A stretch of 5,507 bases of DNA from Flavobacteriaceae bacterium UBA2765 (GCA_002352665.1 DEIV01000137.1:1-5507), one strand, 5' to 3'. Shown: positions 1 through 5,450, counted from the first letter of the stretch. Numbers and translations: made by a program. Notes: generated by a model from the sequence alone, not told the origin.

Positions 1-13
1 TATCGAACTCACG

Positions 14-236
14 TTAATTAGCAACATTCCCATGGAGGATCACCGAGAGGAGCGAGGTAATCCATTCTCTAATAGAAGTTGAGTTTCTAGGATTTTAATT
101 AGCAACATGCCCATGGAGGATCACCGAGAGGAGCGAGGTAATCCATTCTCTAATAAAAGTTGAGTTTCTAGGATTTTAATTAGCAACATTCCCATGGAGG
201 ATCACTGAGAGGAGCGAGGTAATCCATTCAATAAAA
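14..236. repeat. 81-bp tandem repeat array (about 2.6 copies) with a GC-rich hairpin core
   Basis: Units begin at 14, 95 and 176, so the period is exactly 81 bp. The first two are full length. The third matches to 229 and, allowing a 3-base deletion, to about 236. Copies 1 and 2 differ at only two positions (28 versus 109, T to G; 75 versus 156, G to A). Copy 3 has a C to T change at 206. Each unit has a GC-rich core (roughly 60% GC over 35 bases, in AT-rich surroundings) holding GGATCACC and GGTAATCC, which pair as an 8-bp stem with one A-C mismatch around an 11-base loop. Translated, the core gives HREERGNP-like text, reminiscent of the widespread 'HCEERSD'-type REP-like elements that are often mistranslated as protein. 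This is seen directly; the family assignment is inference. There is no gene in 1-273. Confidence 0.9.
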
Positions 237-273
237 ATGCTATTCTTTATGTGAATTCAACTTAATTTTTATC

Positions 274-618
274 TTAAACCATCATTTTATTGCAATATGA
301 TACCTTGTCGAAATCTCTTATATTCATTGAAATTATGGGCACATCAGGAAACGTTAATTTCAACTCAGTGATAATTCGTTTTGAAAGGTTACTTTTCTGA
401 ATAGCAGTTCTACCTTCCATTATATTACCAAAAATATGTATAAAATCACCTTTGGTATTCCCGATATTATAATACTTAAAAGGGTTGATTCTAACTTTAA
501 TATCACCTTTGTAAAAAAGTCCGGTTGACTCTCCAGCATCATAAACTATTTGCATAATGTCTTCGGGCGAATTTTTCAATATTATATTTTCTGAACAATC
601 TATTATAAAGTGTGGCAT
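274..618 (-). CDS. 5-carboxymethyl-2-hydroxymuconate delta-isomerase (CHMI) family tautomerase, copy 1
   Basis: The protein is 114 residues and belongs to the CHMI branch (PF02962) of the tautomerase superfamily. The family enzyme isomerises 5-carboxymethyl-2-hydroxymuconate in homoprotocatechuate degradation, acts in the cytoplasm as a small oligomer, and uses the N-terminal proline as catalytic base. The sequence begins MPHF, so Pro would be exposed after Met removal. Two arginines expected in the active site appear as R43 (in KVRINPF) and R70 (in MEGRT). The conserved FIHIF, QKSNLS and PIIS blocks are present. It is the last gene of the left-hand unit, 91 bp after the GNAT gene, so it may have its own promoter. 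It is about 74% identical (84/114, by hand) to the copy at 1955-2299. No ring-cleavage pathway genes are visible, so the true substrate is uncertain. The family call is firm; the function is not. Confidence 0.93.
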   Translation of the reverse strand: MPHFIIDCSENIILKNSPEDIMQIVYDAGESTGLFYKGDIKVRINPFKYYNIGNTKGDFIHIFGNIMEGRTAIQKSNLSKRIITELKLTFPDVPIISMNIRDFDKVSYCNKMMV

Positions 619-709
619 ATATTTTATTTTCTAAGTTTTTAATGTGATTCTAAAGAAAGATACTGGTTCTTGATTTTATTAATCCCATTTTGTGCTATCG
701 TCAATTTGT

Positions 710-1165
710 TCAATTAAAATGGATTTTCATACCTTCATGTGTTGGCTTAAAACCGAGATTTTCATAAAACCTGATTGCTTCAGAGCGTTTTTTATCTGTT
801 GTTAGTTGCAAGACGTGTACTTTTTTTTCTTTAACTCTTCTTAAAATCCATTCAAACATAATATTTCCAAGACCCAGGCCTCGTTGGTCTTTTCGAATAC
901 GAACAGCCTCAACTTGTGCCCTAACACCTCCTTGATATGTTAAATATTGAATAAAAGTTAATTGAAAGGTTCCAATTATTTCGAAAGTGCTATTTTCAAT
1001 CACCATTAATTCGTGATTTTCATCACGATTGATATTTTCAAACGCCGAATAGTATTCACCAGGTAACGGTATTTGAAAATTCTCCCTTTGCTTTCCAAGT
1101 TCATCATCAGCGATCATAGCTACAATTGCTTGAACATCTTTCTTAGTGGCTTTTCTAAATATCAT
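710..1165 (-). CDS. GNAT family N-acetyltransferase
   Basis: A 151-residue single-domain GNAT protein, expected to transfer acetyl from acetyl-CoA to an amine on a small molecule or protein in the cytoplasm. The start (MIFRKATKKDV) is the usual GNAT first strand and helix. Motif A lies near residues 85-105, with VEAVRIRKDQRGLGLG; the QRGLGLG loop (94-100) is the Q/RxxGxG/A pyrophosphate-binding signature. The LQLTTDKKR segment (119-127) and the FYENLGF motif B region (133-139) follow, and the protein ends with THEGMKIHF, a tail shared by many small-molecule GNATs. Length is normal and the fold looks complete. It starts 28 bp after the membrane protein gene ends, so the two are probably cotranscribed. 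The substrate cannot be inferred. Confidence 0.95.
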   Translation of the reverse strand: MIFRKATKKDVQAIVAMIADDELGKQRENFQIPLPGEYYSAFENINRDENHELMVIENSTFEIIGTFQLTFIQYLTYQGGVRAQVEAVRIRKDQRGLGLGNIMFEWILRRVKEKKVHVLQLTTDKKRSEAIRFYENLGFKPTHEGMKIHFN

Positions 1166-1193
1166 ACTATTTTATGTTTTAGATCTTTTTTTA

Positions 1194-1601
1194 TTAGTTG
1201 TTGTTTTGAATAGGCTTTAATTTATCAATCAATACGGAGAATAATACTAATATAAAGGCTAATCCAAATCCTAGAATACCAATATTAACTCCCAAAAGTG
1301 CTTTTTCACTTCCATTTAAGTATTTCATTGAACCACCAAAGTAATCTTTTAAAATGAATGCTAATAAAAAACTGCCTGTGATTAATAAACTCAATATTGA
1401 ACTTACAAATGTTTCTTTTTTTATCCAAACTAACCATAAACATAAAAGCCCAATACTTGAGTTTGTAATTAATTGCCATACTTCATGGATTCTTACATGA
1501 GGTGTCCAATCGGGATTAAAAACATGTGTGCTATTAATTTCTAAAACAGGAACTGCAATTGCATAAAGAATGATGCTAAAAGTTATAGTTGCTTTTTTCA
1601 T
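1194..1601 (-). CDS. Four-helix integral membrane protein, DUF6640-like
   Basis: A 135-residue hydrophobic protein with four likely membrane helices, near residues 5-21, 43-60, 65-85 and 104-126, and a polar C-terminal tail ending in asparagines. Between helices 1 and 2 it carries NPDWTPHVRIHEVWQL (29-44), with two histidines (H35, H39). This resembles the NPxWPPHARFH-type loop of the DUF6640 membrane family, recalled from memory and not searched. The start has the K-rich N-terminus typical of an inner-membrane insertion signal, and the ATG is preceded by AT-rich sequence with no Shine-Dalgarno. It is the first gene of the left-hand unit and is followed after 28 bp by the GNAT gene. Function is unknown; the histidines could point to a metal or haem site, but that is speculation. 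Confidence 0.85.
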   Translation of the reverse strand: MKKATITFSIILYAIAVPVLEINSTHVFNPDWTPHVRIHEVWQLITNSSIGLLCLWLVWIKKETFVSSILSLLITGSFLLAFILKDYFGGSMKYLNGSEKALLGVNIGILGFGLAFILVLFSVLIDKLKPIQNNN

Positions 1602-1664
1602 ATATTTAATTTTTTGATAGCTCTAATTTATCGCTAAAAAAGGTTTATAACATCTCGTATGATT

Positions 1665-1716
1665 AACGTGGATTAAAAAGCGATTGCTTTTAAGTTTAGC
1701 ATCTTAAACCCACATT
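1665..1716. repeat. Branched inverted repeat (three-way-junction-like) in the spacer between two gene units
   Basis: An outer stem pairs 1665-1671 with 1710-1716 (seven pairs, one a G-U wobble on the minus-strand RNA). It encloses two hairpins: AAAAGC/GCTTTT around a 4-base loop (1676-1691) and GTTTA/TAAAC around a 6-base loop (1694-1709). The arms nest without overlap, giving a compact branched fold. The element lies 52 bp beyond the stop of the glycine-zipper gene and 63 bp before the start of the next gene. It could be a weak terminator, a structured leader or a mobile repeat. The pairing is seen directly; the role is unknown. The rest of 1602-1768 shows nothing I can support. Confidence 0.5.
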
Positions 1717-1768
1717 AAATATAGCCATTTTTGTAAGAAGTTTTTATCCAATCAACCATTAGATCTTT

Positions 1769-1930
1769 TTACGTCTCATTTTCTTTTTTAACTGAAGTTC
1801 CAAGGGCAGCACCTAGGGCTAAACTAGCACCAGCTCCTAAAGACATTCCAATTGCAATGCCATTTGTCAGGATTCCAATGCAAAGTCCAATTCCTGCTCC
1901 TAAAACTAAACCTAATTTTTTATGTTTCAT
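1769..1930 (-). CDS. Small glycine-zipper membrane peptide (53 aa)
   Basis: An uninterrupted 53-codon reading frame starts at ATG (1928-1930) and ends at TAA (1769-1771). The N-terminus is basic (MKHKK), residues 6-46 are hydrophobic and glycine/alanine-rich, and the tail is charged (VKKENET). Glycines fall every four residues: 7, 11, 15, 19, then 24, 28, 32, a serine at 36, and 40, 44. These are two glycine-zipper stretches, probably two tightly packed membrane helices joined at T22-N23. Small proteins of this shape are common in bacteria and mostly uncharacterised. The start lies 24 bp after the stop of the upstream CHMI gene, so it is probably the last gene of that operon. The regular spacing and a sensible start and end argue against a chance frame. 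Function is unknown. Confidence 0.82.
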   Translation of the reverse strand: MKHKKLGLVLGAGIGLCIGILTNGIAIGMSLGAGASLALGAALGTSVKKENET

Positions 1931-1954
1931 AGTATATGATTTTATTCAATATAC

Positions 1955-2299
1955 TTAAATCATTGTTTTATTACAGTATGTTGCCTTTTCAAAATCTCTA
2001 ATATTTATTGAGATAATCGGAATATTTGGGAACATTTGTTTCAATCTGGTAATTATACTTTTCGAAAGATTACTTTTTTGCTTAATTGTTCTACCCTCCA
2101 TAATATTCGCAAAGACGTGAATAAAATCATCTTTGGTGTTTCCTATATTATAGTATTTGAATGGGTTGATTCTGACCTTAATATCTCCTTTATCAAAAAG
2201 ACCTGATGCCTCTGCGGCATTATATACTTTATGCATGATGTCATCAGGAGATTTTAGTGTAATAATGTTTTCTGTACAATCGATAACAAAGTGTGGCAT
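1955..2299 (-). CDS. 5-carboxymethyl-2-hydroxymuconate delta-isomerase (CHMI) family tautomerase, copy 2
   Basis: A 114-residue CHMI/tautomerase-superfamily protein, colinear and equal in length with the copy at 274-618. It begins MPHF, giving a catalytic N-terminal proline, and has R43 (KVRINPF) and R70 (MEGRT) at the expected active-site positions. I chose the ATG at 2299. A TTG at 2320 is also in frame, but starting there would bury the proline behind seven extra residues and overlap the preceding gene. With the ATG, the gap to the NmrA-type gene is only 5 bp, so translation is probably coupled. The 24-bp gap to the glycine-zipper gene continues the operon. Differences from copy 1 cluster in the N-terminal third (residues 14-36), while residues 37-56 are identical. 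The in vivo substrate is unknown. Confidence 0.93.
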   Translation of the reverse strand: MPHFVIDCTENIITLKSPDDIMHKVYNAAEASGLFDKGDIKVRINPFKYYNIGNTKDDFIHVFANIMEGRTIKQKSNLSKSIITRLKQMFPNIPIISINIRDFEKATYCNKTMI

Positions 2300-2304
2300 A
2301 ATTT

Positions 2305-3138
2305 TTATTTTTGATTCCAAATTCCTGTTGCCGCCGTTTTTTTCACATAATCGGAAAAATCAATTGCCTTTCTACCCAATACTTCTTCAATATCATTTGT
2401 AATTTCAGAGTTATTTGGATTTCCTAAAACTTCAGAAAATAAATAGTCAACCAACCAAATAAAGTCTGCAGGTACACCCTCTTGCTTCATCACATTTGTG
2501 TAGGCCGACAGCGAAATTGGTGTAAAGGCAATGTCTCTTCCGGTTTCTTTTGAGATCTCATCAATTGCTTCTTTGAATGTTAGACTTCTAGGTCCTGTAA
2601 GTTGATAGATTTTACCGTAATGATCATCATGTAATAATGCCTCTACAGCAACATCTGCAATATCATCAGTATCAACGAAAGGTACTTTTACGTCTGCTTG
2701 TGGTAAAGCTACAAATCCTTCTAAAATAGGCTCAAGAAAAAAGCTCTCACTAAAATTCTGATTAAACCAACTAGCGCGAACAATGGTATAATCTATTCCT
2801 GAGTGAATTATAACTTGTTCACATAGTTCGGCTTCTCTTTCTCCTTTACCGGATAAAAGCACTAGCTTTTTAATAATACCCTTTTTAGCCTGTCTGGTTA
2901 ATTCTTCAATAGCATCTAACGCTCCGGGAACTGCTAGGTCAGGCTGAAAAGTAATATATACTTTATCCATACCTTGCATAGCGTTGGCCCAAGTTTGAGG
3001 TTTATCCCAATCGAACGGAGGTGATACTGATCGAGAACCAATTCTTACAGTATGACCTAATTCCTTTAATTTGTTTGCTACTTTGCTACCTGTTTTACCG
3101 GTGCCGCCAATTACTAAAATGTTTTCTTTATTTTTCAT
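2305..3138 (-). CDS. NmrA-type NAD(P)-binding protein (atypical SDR)
   Basis: A 277-residue Rossmann-fold protein of the NmrA / triphenylmethane-reductase-like atypical SDR group. The N-terminal ILVIGGTGKTG (7-17) gives the GxxGxxG nucleotide-binding loop. Arginines at 32 and 36 after the second strand suggest a preference for NADP(H). Further family blocks are KLVLLSGKGE (91-100), TIVRASWFNQNF (118-129), PFVDTDDIADVAVEALL (153-169) and YQLTGPRSLTFKEA (178-191). There is no clear classical YxxxK catalytic pair, as expected for this group, whose members are either reductases of quinones, azo or triphenylmethane compounds, or redox-sensing regulators. It follows the DUF1772 gene by 35 bp and precedes the CHMI gene by 5 bp, so it sits in the middle of the operon. 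The family is certain; reductase versus sensor is open. Confidence 0.94.
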   Translation of the reverse strand: MKNKENILVIGGTGKTGSKVANKLKELGHTVRIGSRSVSPPFDWDKPQTWANAMQGMDKVYITFQPDLAVPGALDAIEELTRQAKKGIIKKLVLLSGKGEREAELCEQVIIHSGIDYTIVRASWFNQNFSESFFLEPILEGFVALPQADVKVPFVDTDDIADVAVEALLHDDHYGKIYQLTGPRSLTFKEAIDEISKETGRDIAFTPISLSAYTNVMKQEGVPADFIWLVDYLFSEVLGNPNNSEITNDIEEVLGRKAIDFSDYVKKTAATGIWNQK

Positions 3139-3173
3139 TTTTATTTAGTTTATTAAAATTTGTGATGTGATTA

Positions 3174-3671
3174 TTATTTAGATATTAGAATAAGATTTAT
3201 GAGTAACAGTAGAAATGAAATAGCAGAAGTTAGGGTTCTGATTAAGTGCAACCGATTCCATTTAACTTCAAAGGTTTCTCGAAGGTTTCTTAATTCTTCA
3301 ACACTCGCGGAGCTTAAATCGGTTTTATCCAACATCTCATTTAGAGGCACGTTTCCGAAAATTGTTATTAATACAACTCCCAAAAAGTAAGTTACTGTTG
3401 CAAAGATCAATAACCATATTATTGTACTTGATGTGCTTTTGAATAAATAAATATTAACCAGATTTAATAGCAAAGGACCAAAGAATACAATAAAAAACAT
3501 TGGGTTTAGAATTGTTCTGTTCATTTGTTGAAATGCGTTTAAATAACCCAAATCATCCAAGCGTCCGATTCCTGTGGTTACTGCATTTGACCACGTAAAA
3601 CATAAACCTGCTGAAAGTCCGGTTAGTAATACGAGAGCAATAAATATTGTATTCTCAAAAACGAATTCCAT
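3174..3671 (-). CDS. DUF1772 / anthrone oxygenase-like membrane protein
   Basis: A 165-residue membrane protein of the DUF1772 family (PF08592), which includes fungal anthrone oxygenases; most bacterial members have no assigned role. Four helices are predicted near residues 6-27, 56-77, 83-106 and 142-163. Family hallmarks are visible: GLCFTWSNAVTTGIGRLDD (22-40) after helix 1, FQQMNRTILNPMFF (47-60), GNVPLNEML (106-114), and an RETFEVKWNRLHLIRTLTS segment (131-149) before the last helix. Conserved N52, N107, N111 and W138 fit the family pattern. It starts 4 bp after the stop of the preceding gene, so the two are almost certainly cotranscribed. Its place beside an NmrA-type protein and a tautomerase is compatible with modification of an aromatic or quinone-like compound, but that is inference. 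Confidence 0.9.
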   Translation of the reverse strand: MEFVFENTIFIALVLLTGLSAGLCFTWSNAVTTGIGRLDDLGYLNAFQQMNRTILNPMFFIVFFGPLLLNLVNIYLFKSTSSTIIWLLIFATVTYFLGVVLITIFGNVPLNEMLDKTDLSSASVEELRNLRETFEVKWNRLHLIRTLTSAISFLLLLINLILISK

Positions 3672-3675
3672 AATC

Positions 3676-4077
3676 CTATTGTTTTGATAGAATTTTTTGA
3701 GGATAGATACGAACGTACCAATATAATGTAGCTACTACTAGAAATTCAAAAGCTATGATCCAGAATCCTATTGAGGTAAAAAAGCTATAGTGATTTCCTC
3801 CATTGGGTGCCACAAAAAATGGAACGGTTATTAATGCATCCAGGGTAACACACGTTAGCAGCATTGTCTGACCAACTATGTATCCATGAGTTTCGTAGTC
3901 TTTTTTGTAATAGTAAGAACATCCAAGCCAGACCAATGGTATTACAATAACAAACAGAACAATATTTGCCTGTGTTTCTGCATCTTCTAAAATAGGAGCA
4001 TAGTAAGAAATCGAATAAAAAATGATAGTAACCATCCAAATGGCTATACCTAATAAAATTGCACGTTTAATTTTCAT
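3676..4077 (-). CDS. Four-helix membrane protein, DUF5367-like
   Basis: A 133-residue integral membrane protein with predicted helices near residues 6-26, 36-56, 68-90 and 100-122 and a short basic C-terminus. The sequence pattern, including QANIVLF (36-42), THGYIVGQTMLLT (63-75), DALITVPFFVAPNGGNHYSFF (80-100) and FWIIAFEFLVV (105-115), matches my memory of the DUF5367 family found in Bacteroidota; a profile search would confirm it. It is the first gene of the proposed five-gene operon, with a candidate promoter ending about 20 bp upstream of the ATG and the DUF1772 gene following after 4 bp. No catalytic motif is recognisable. A role in transport, or as a partner of the DUF1772 protein, is possible but unproven. 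Confidence 0.88.
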   Translation of the reverse strand: MKIKRAILLGIAIWMVTIIFYSISYYAPILEDAETQANIVLFVIVIPLVWLGCSYYYKKDYETHGYIVGQTMLLTCVTLDALITVPFFVAPNGGNHYSFFTSIGFWIIAFEFLVVATLYWYVRIYPQKILSKQ

Positions 4078-4102
4078 GTCATCATAATTTTTAGTTACAT
4101 GA

Positions 4103-4138
4103 CAAAACTATTGTGAAGATGAAAGACTGATTTGTCTT
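4103..4138 (-). promoter_or_regulatory. Candidate Bacteroidota promoter with an upstream inverted repeat for the five-gene operon
   Basis: On the minus strand, 4110-4103 reads TAGTTTTG, an exact match to the Bacteroidota -7 consensus TAnnTTTG. It would start transcription near 4096, about 20 bases before the ATG at 4077. No TTTG or TTG sits at the usual -33 distance. That position is instead occupied by an inverted repeat, AAGAC and GTCTT with a 6-base spacer (4123-4138). A weak -33 element overlapped by a palindrome is typical of an activator-dependent promoter, and the neighbouring AraC-family gene is the obvious candidate regulator. The motifs are seen; the regulation is inferred. Confidence 0.5.
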
Positions 4139-4231
4139 AAAAGGAAAAAAATTTGTTCGAAAAGGAGTTAGAGTCTGTTTTTGATATATGCCAATTGTTT
4201 TTTTAAAACTCTTTTTGCGCATTACTTCGTT

Positions 4232-4270
4232 AAAATTTTGGAACGTAGCTCTGCTATGCTTCAAAATTTT
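4232..4270. repeat. 39-bp near-perfect palindrome, probable core of an interspersed repeat
   Basis: Arms starting with AAAATTTTG (4232-4240) and ending with CAAAATTTT (4262-4270) continue inward as GTAGC/GCTAT-type pairing, giving an 18-bp stem with a few wobble or mismatched positions and a 3-base centre. It lies about 60 bp past the AraC stop and about 155 bp before the next start. There is no T-run after the hairpin on the minus strand, so it does not look like a classic intrinsic terminator. Flanking sequence out to about 4200-4310 reads as protein-like text on both strands (for example DAEQGKILKHSRATFQNF), which I associate with repeat-derived spurious ORFs in flavobacterial genomes. That association is from memory. 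Confidence 0.6.
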
Positions 4271-4331
4271 GCCTTGTTCTGCATCAAGAGTGGTCTCTAA
4301 AAATTCCAATCACATATTTCAAAACAGTCTC

Positions 4332-5186
4332 TTACTTAATTTGACTTGGGCGATAACCAAATTTTTTATCAAAAGCATTTGAGAATGAACTAAGACTGTC
4401 ATAACCAACATGCCATGCAGCTTCTTGAACCGTTACTTCCTCATTTCGAATCATTTTGTGAGCTAAAGTCAGTCGTTCATTTTGAAGATATTTAAAAACC
4501 GGTACACCAAAAAATTGTTTAAAGTCCCTTTTCAATTTAAAAGTGTTTAGACCAATTTGTTTAGAGATCTCATTTAGGGAGGGCGGACTATCCAAATTAT
4601 TTAATAAAATATCTTTCGCTTGATTCAGCTTCTCACGTTCAGTAGTCTTTATTTTTTCTGTTCCCAAACTAGCTAATTGACCAAAAAAATGAGAAAGCAA
4701 CACCGTTATTTGACTTCGAAAGAACATCATTTTAGTTTTTCCTTCGTATTGAATATTAAATAAGGAATCTACAATATTTTGCATTTCAGGGGTCATAATA
4801 AAACTTGGTCCTTCCACATAGTGATCTGAAGGATGGACCAATTGATTGAGCATTTGTCCAAACAATTCACCTTCTTGATTGGGTAGATTATCTAGTAGGT
4901 TTGTAGCAGTTGCTATTACTAAGCTTTCTAATGGTTTTGAGGCAGATACTGTATGAATAAATTCGACATTCTCATCTGCATAAAATGAAAGTGCCAAGCC
5001 TTTAGTACGTTTAAACTCTTTATGTTTGTCACCATATTTTACGGTTAGATCTACATTTCCTGAACCATAAAAGGCAACTGCAATTACAGATTCATCAAAA
5101 TAGCAAGTATCAATAATTTCTTTGTTGCTTGAAGCAGTTTCAACTAAAATGGTAAAGTCATTTATGTCTATTATATCTCTGTTCAT
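4332..5186 (-). CDS. AraC-family transcriptional regulator (PchR-like)
   Basis: A 284-residue regulator. Residues 1 to about 180 form a divergent N-terminal sensing region without a recognisable enzyme motif. Residues 185-284 are a complete AraC DNA-binding domain with two helix-turn-helix units: the first around 202-224 (SLNEISKQIGLNTFKLKRDF), the second around 251-273 (TVQEAAWHVGYDSLSSFSNA), ending in the signature FDKKFGYRPSQIK. The LNTFKLKRDFKQFFGVPVFKYLQ segment resembles the PchR subgroup, whose members respond to small ligands such as siderophores. The start at 5186 is the first ATG of the open frame and gives a normal length. It lies upstream of, and in the same direction as, the membrane/redox operon, separated by 254 bp with its own candidate promoter, so it is probably the regulator of that operon. 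The ligand is unknown. Confidence 0.95.
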   Translation of the reverse strand: MNRDIIDINDFTILVETASSNKEIIDTCYFDESVIAVAFYGSGNVDLTVKYGDKHKEFKRTKGLALSFYADENVEFIHTVSASKPLESLVIATATNLLDNLPNQEGELFGQMLNQLVHPSDHYVEGPSFIMTPEMQNIVDSLFNIQYEGKTKMMFFRSQITVLLSHFFGQLASLGTEKIKTTEREKLNQAKDILLNNLDSPPSLNEISKQIGLNTFKLKRDFKQFFGVPVFKYLQNERLTLAHKMIRNEEVTVQEAAWHVGYDSLSSFSNAFDKKFGYRPSQIK

Positions 5187-5260
5187 TTAAACGACAATTT
5201 TGAATTGTTCACTATCTATCTTGTGTAAAGATTATTTGTAAAGTTAATCAAATTGTATAA
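5187..5260 (-). promoter_or_regulatory. Probable regulatory region of the AraC-family gene: palindrome and direct repeat
   Basis: Just before the ATG, 5194-5208 is a perfect palindrome (ACAATT, 3-base spacer, AATTGT). Further upstream TGTAAAG occurs twice, at 5224-5230 and 5237-5243, with a 13-bp period; direct repeats of this type are a common form of AraC-family operator. No convincing TAnnTTTG box was found, so the transcription start cannot be placed. The repeats are seen directly; operator function is inferred. The remainder of 5261-5394 shows no gene and no strong motif. Confidence 0.35.
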
Positions 5261-5394
5261 TTATAAATATCATTTTAAAATCTGCGAATTGGAATGTTAA
5301 ATAAATGTCAGCATAAGCAGATAAGTCCAAATGTTTTATGTTGACGAATTGTGAACTGATTTTATTTCTCAATACTTAAATTTATTATTTCAGC

Positions 5395-5450
5395 TAAGAT
5401 AAATACATGCTATCTTATATTACAAAGCCATATTTGTTTTTGGTCTTTGT
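5395..5450. other. Two hairpins immediately after the MDR gene, possible 3' end structure
   Basis: The first hairpin, 5422-5450, pairs ACAAAG-CCA with TGG-T-CTTTGT (nine pairs, one bulged base, 11-base loop) and begins one base past the MDR stop codon. The second, 5395-5417, pairs TAAGATA with TATCTTA (seven perfect pairs, 9-base loop). Neither is followed by a T-run on the minus strand, so they are poor matches to an intrinsic terminator but could terminate or protect the 3' end of the MDR transcript. Confidence 0.4.

Noticed and set aside
14..236. Possible CRISPR array
   Set aside because: The spacing is regular, but the sequence between the cores is itself conserved, the period is 81 bp, and there are no unique spacers.
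666..712. Possible frameshifted C-terminus after the GNAT gene (reads as EQIDDSTKWD then stop)
   Set aside because: The frame is open for only about 15 codons and the GNAT protein already ends at a normal family C-terminus, so chance is the simpler explanation.
1661..1720. Integron attC recombination site
   Set aside because: The branched palindrome is attC-like in size, but the required RYYYAAC and GTTRRRY core sites are not both present, and no integrase is seen.
2300..2320. Upstream TTG start for the second CHMI gene
   Set aside because: It would add seven residues before the catalytic proline and overlap the NmrA-type gene; the paralogue and the family start at MPHF.
2157..2402. 81-residue plus-strand ORF, and similarly 3199-3390
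   Set aside because: Both are antisense to strongly supported genes and show no independent coding signal.
3785..4039. 84-residue minus-strand ORF inside the DUF5367-like gene
   Set aside because: It is an alternative frame of a well-supported membrane protein gene; cysteine-rich composition is typical of a shadow frame.
4091..4309. 72-residue minus-strand ORF between the AraC gene and the operon
   Set aside because: It runs through the 39-bp palindrome and the candidate promoter, and its text looks repeat-derived rather than like a folded protein.
4188..4382. 64-residue plus-strand ORF
   Set aside because: It is antisense to the palindrome and to the 3' end of the AraC gene, with no protein-family features.
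5221..5252. Promoter for the AraC gene with TTTG (5249-5252) and TAATCTTT (5227-5234)
   Set aside because: The -7 box does not match TAnnTTTG and the 14-base spacing is too short for a Bacteroidota promoter.
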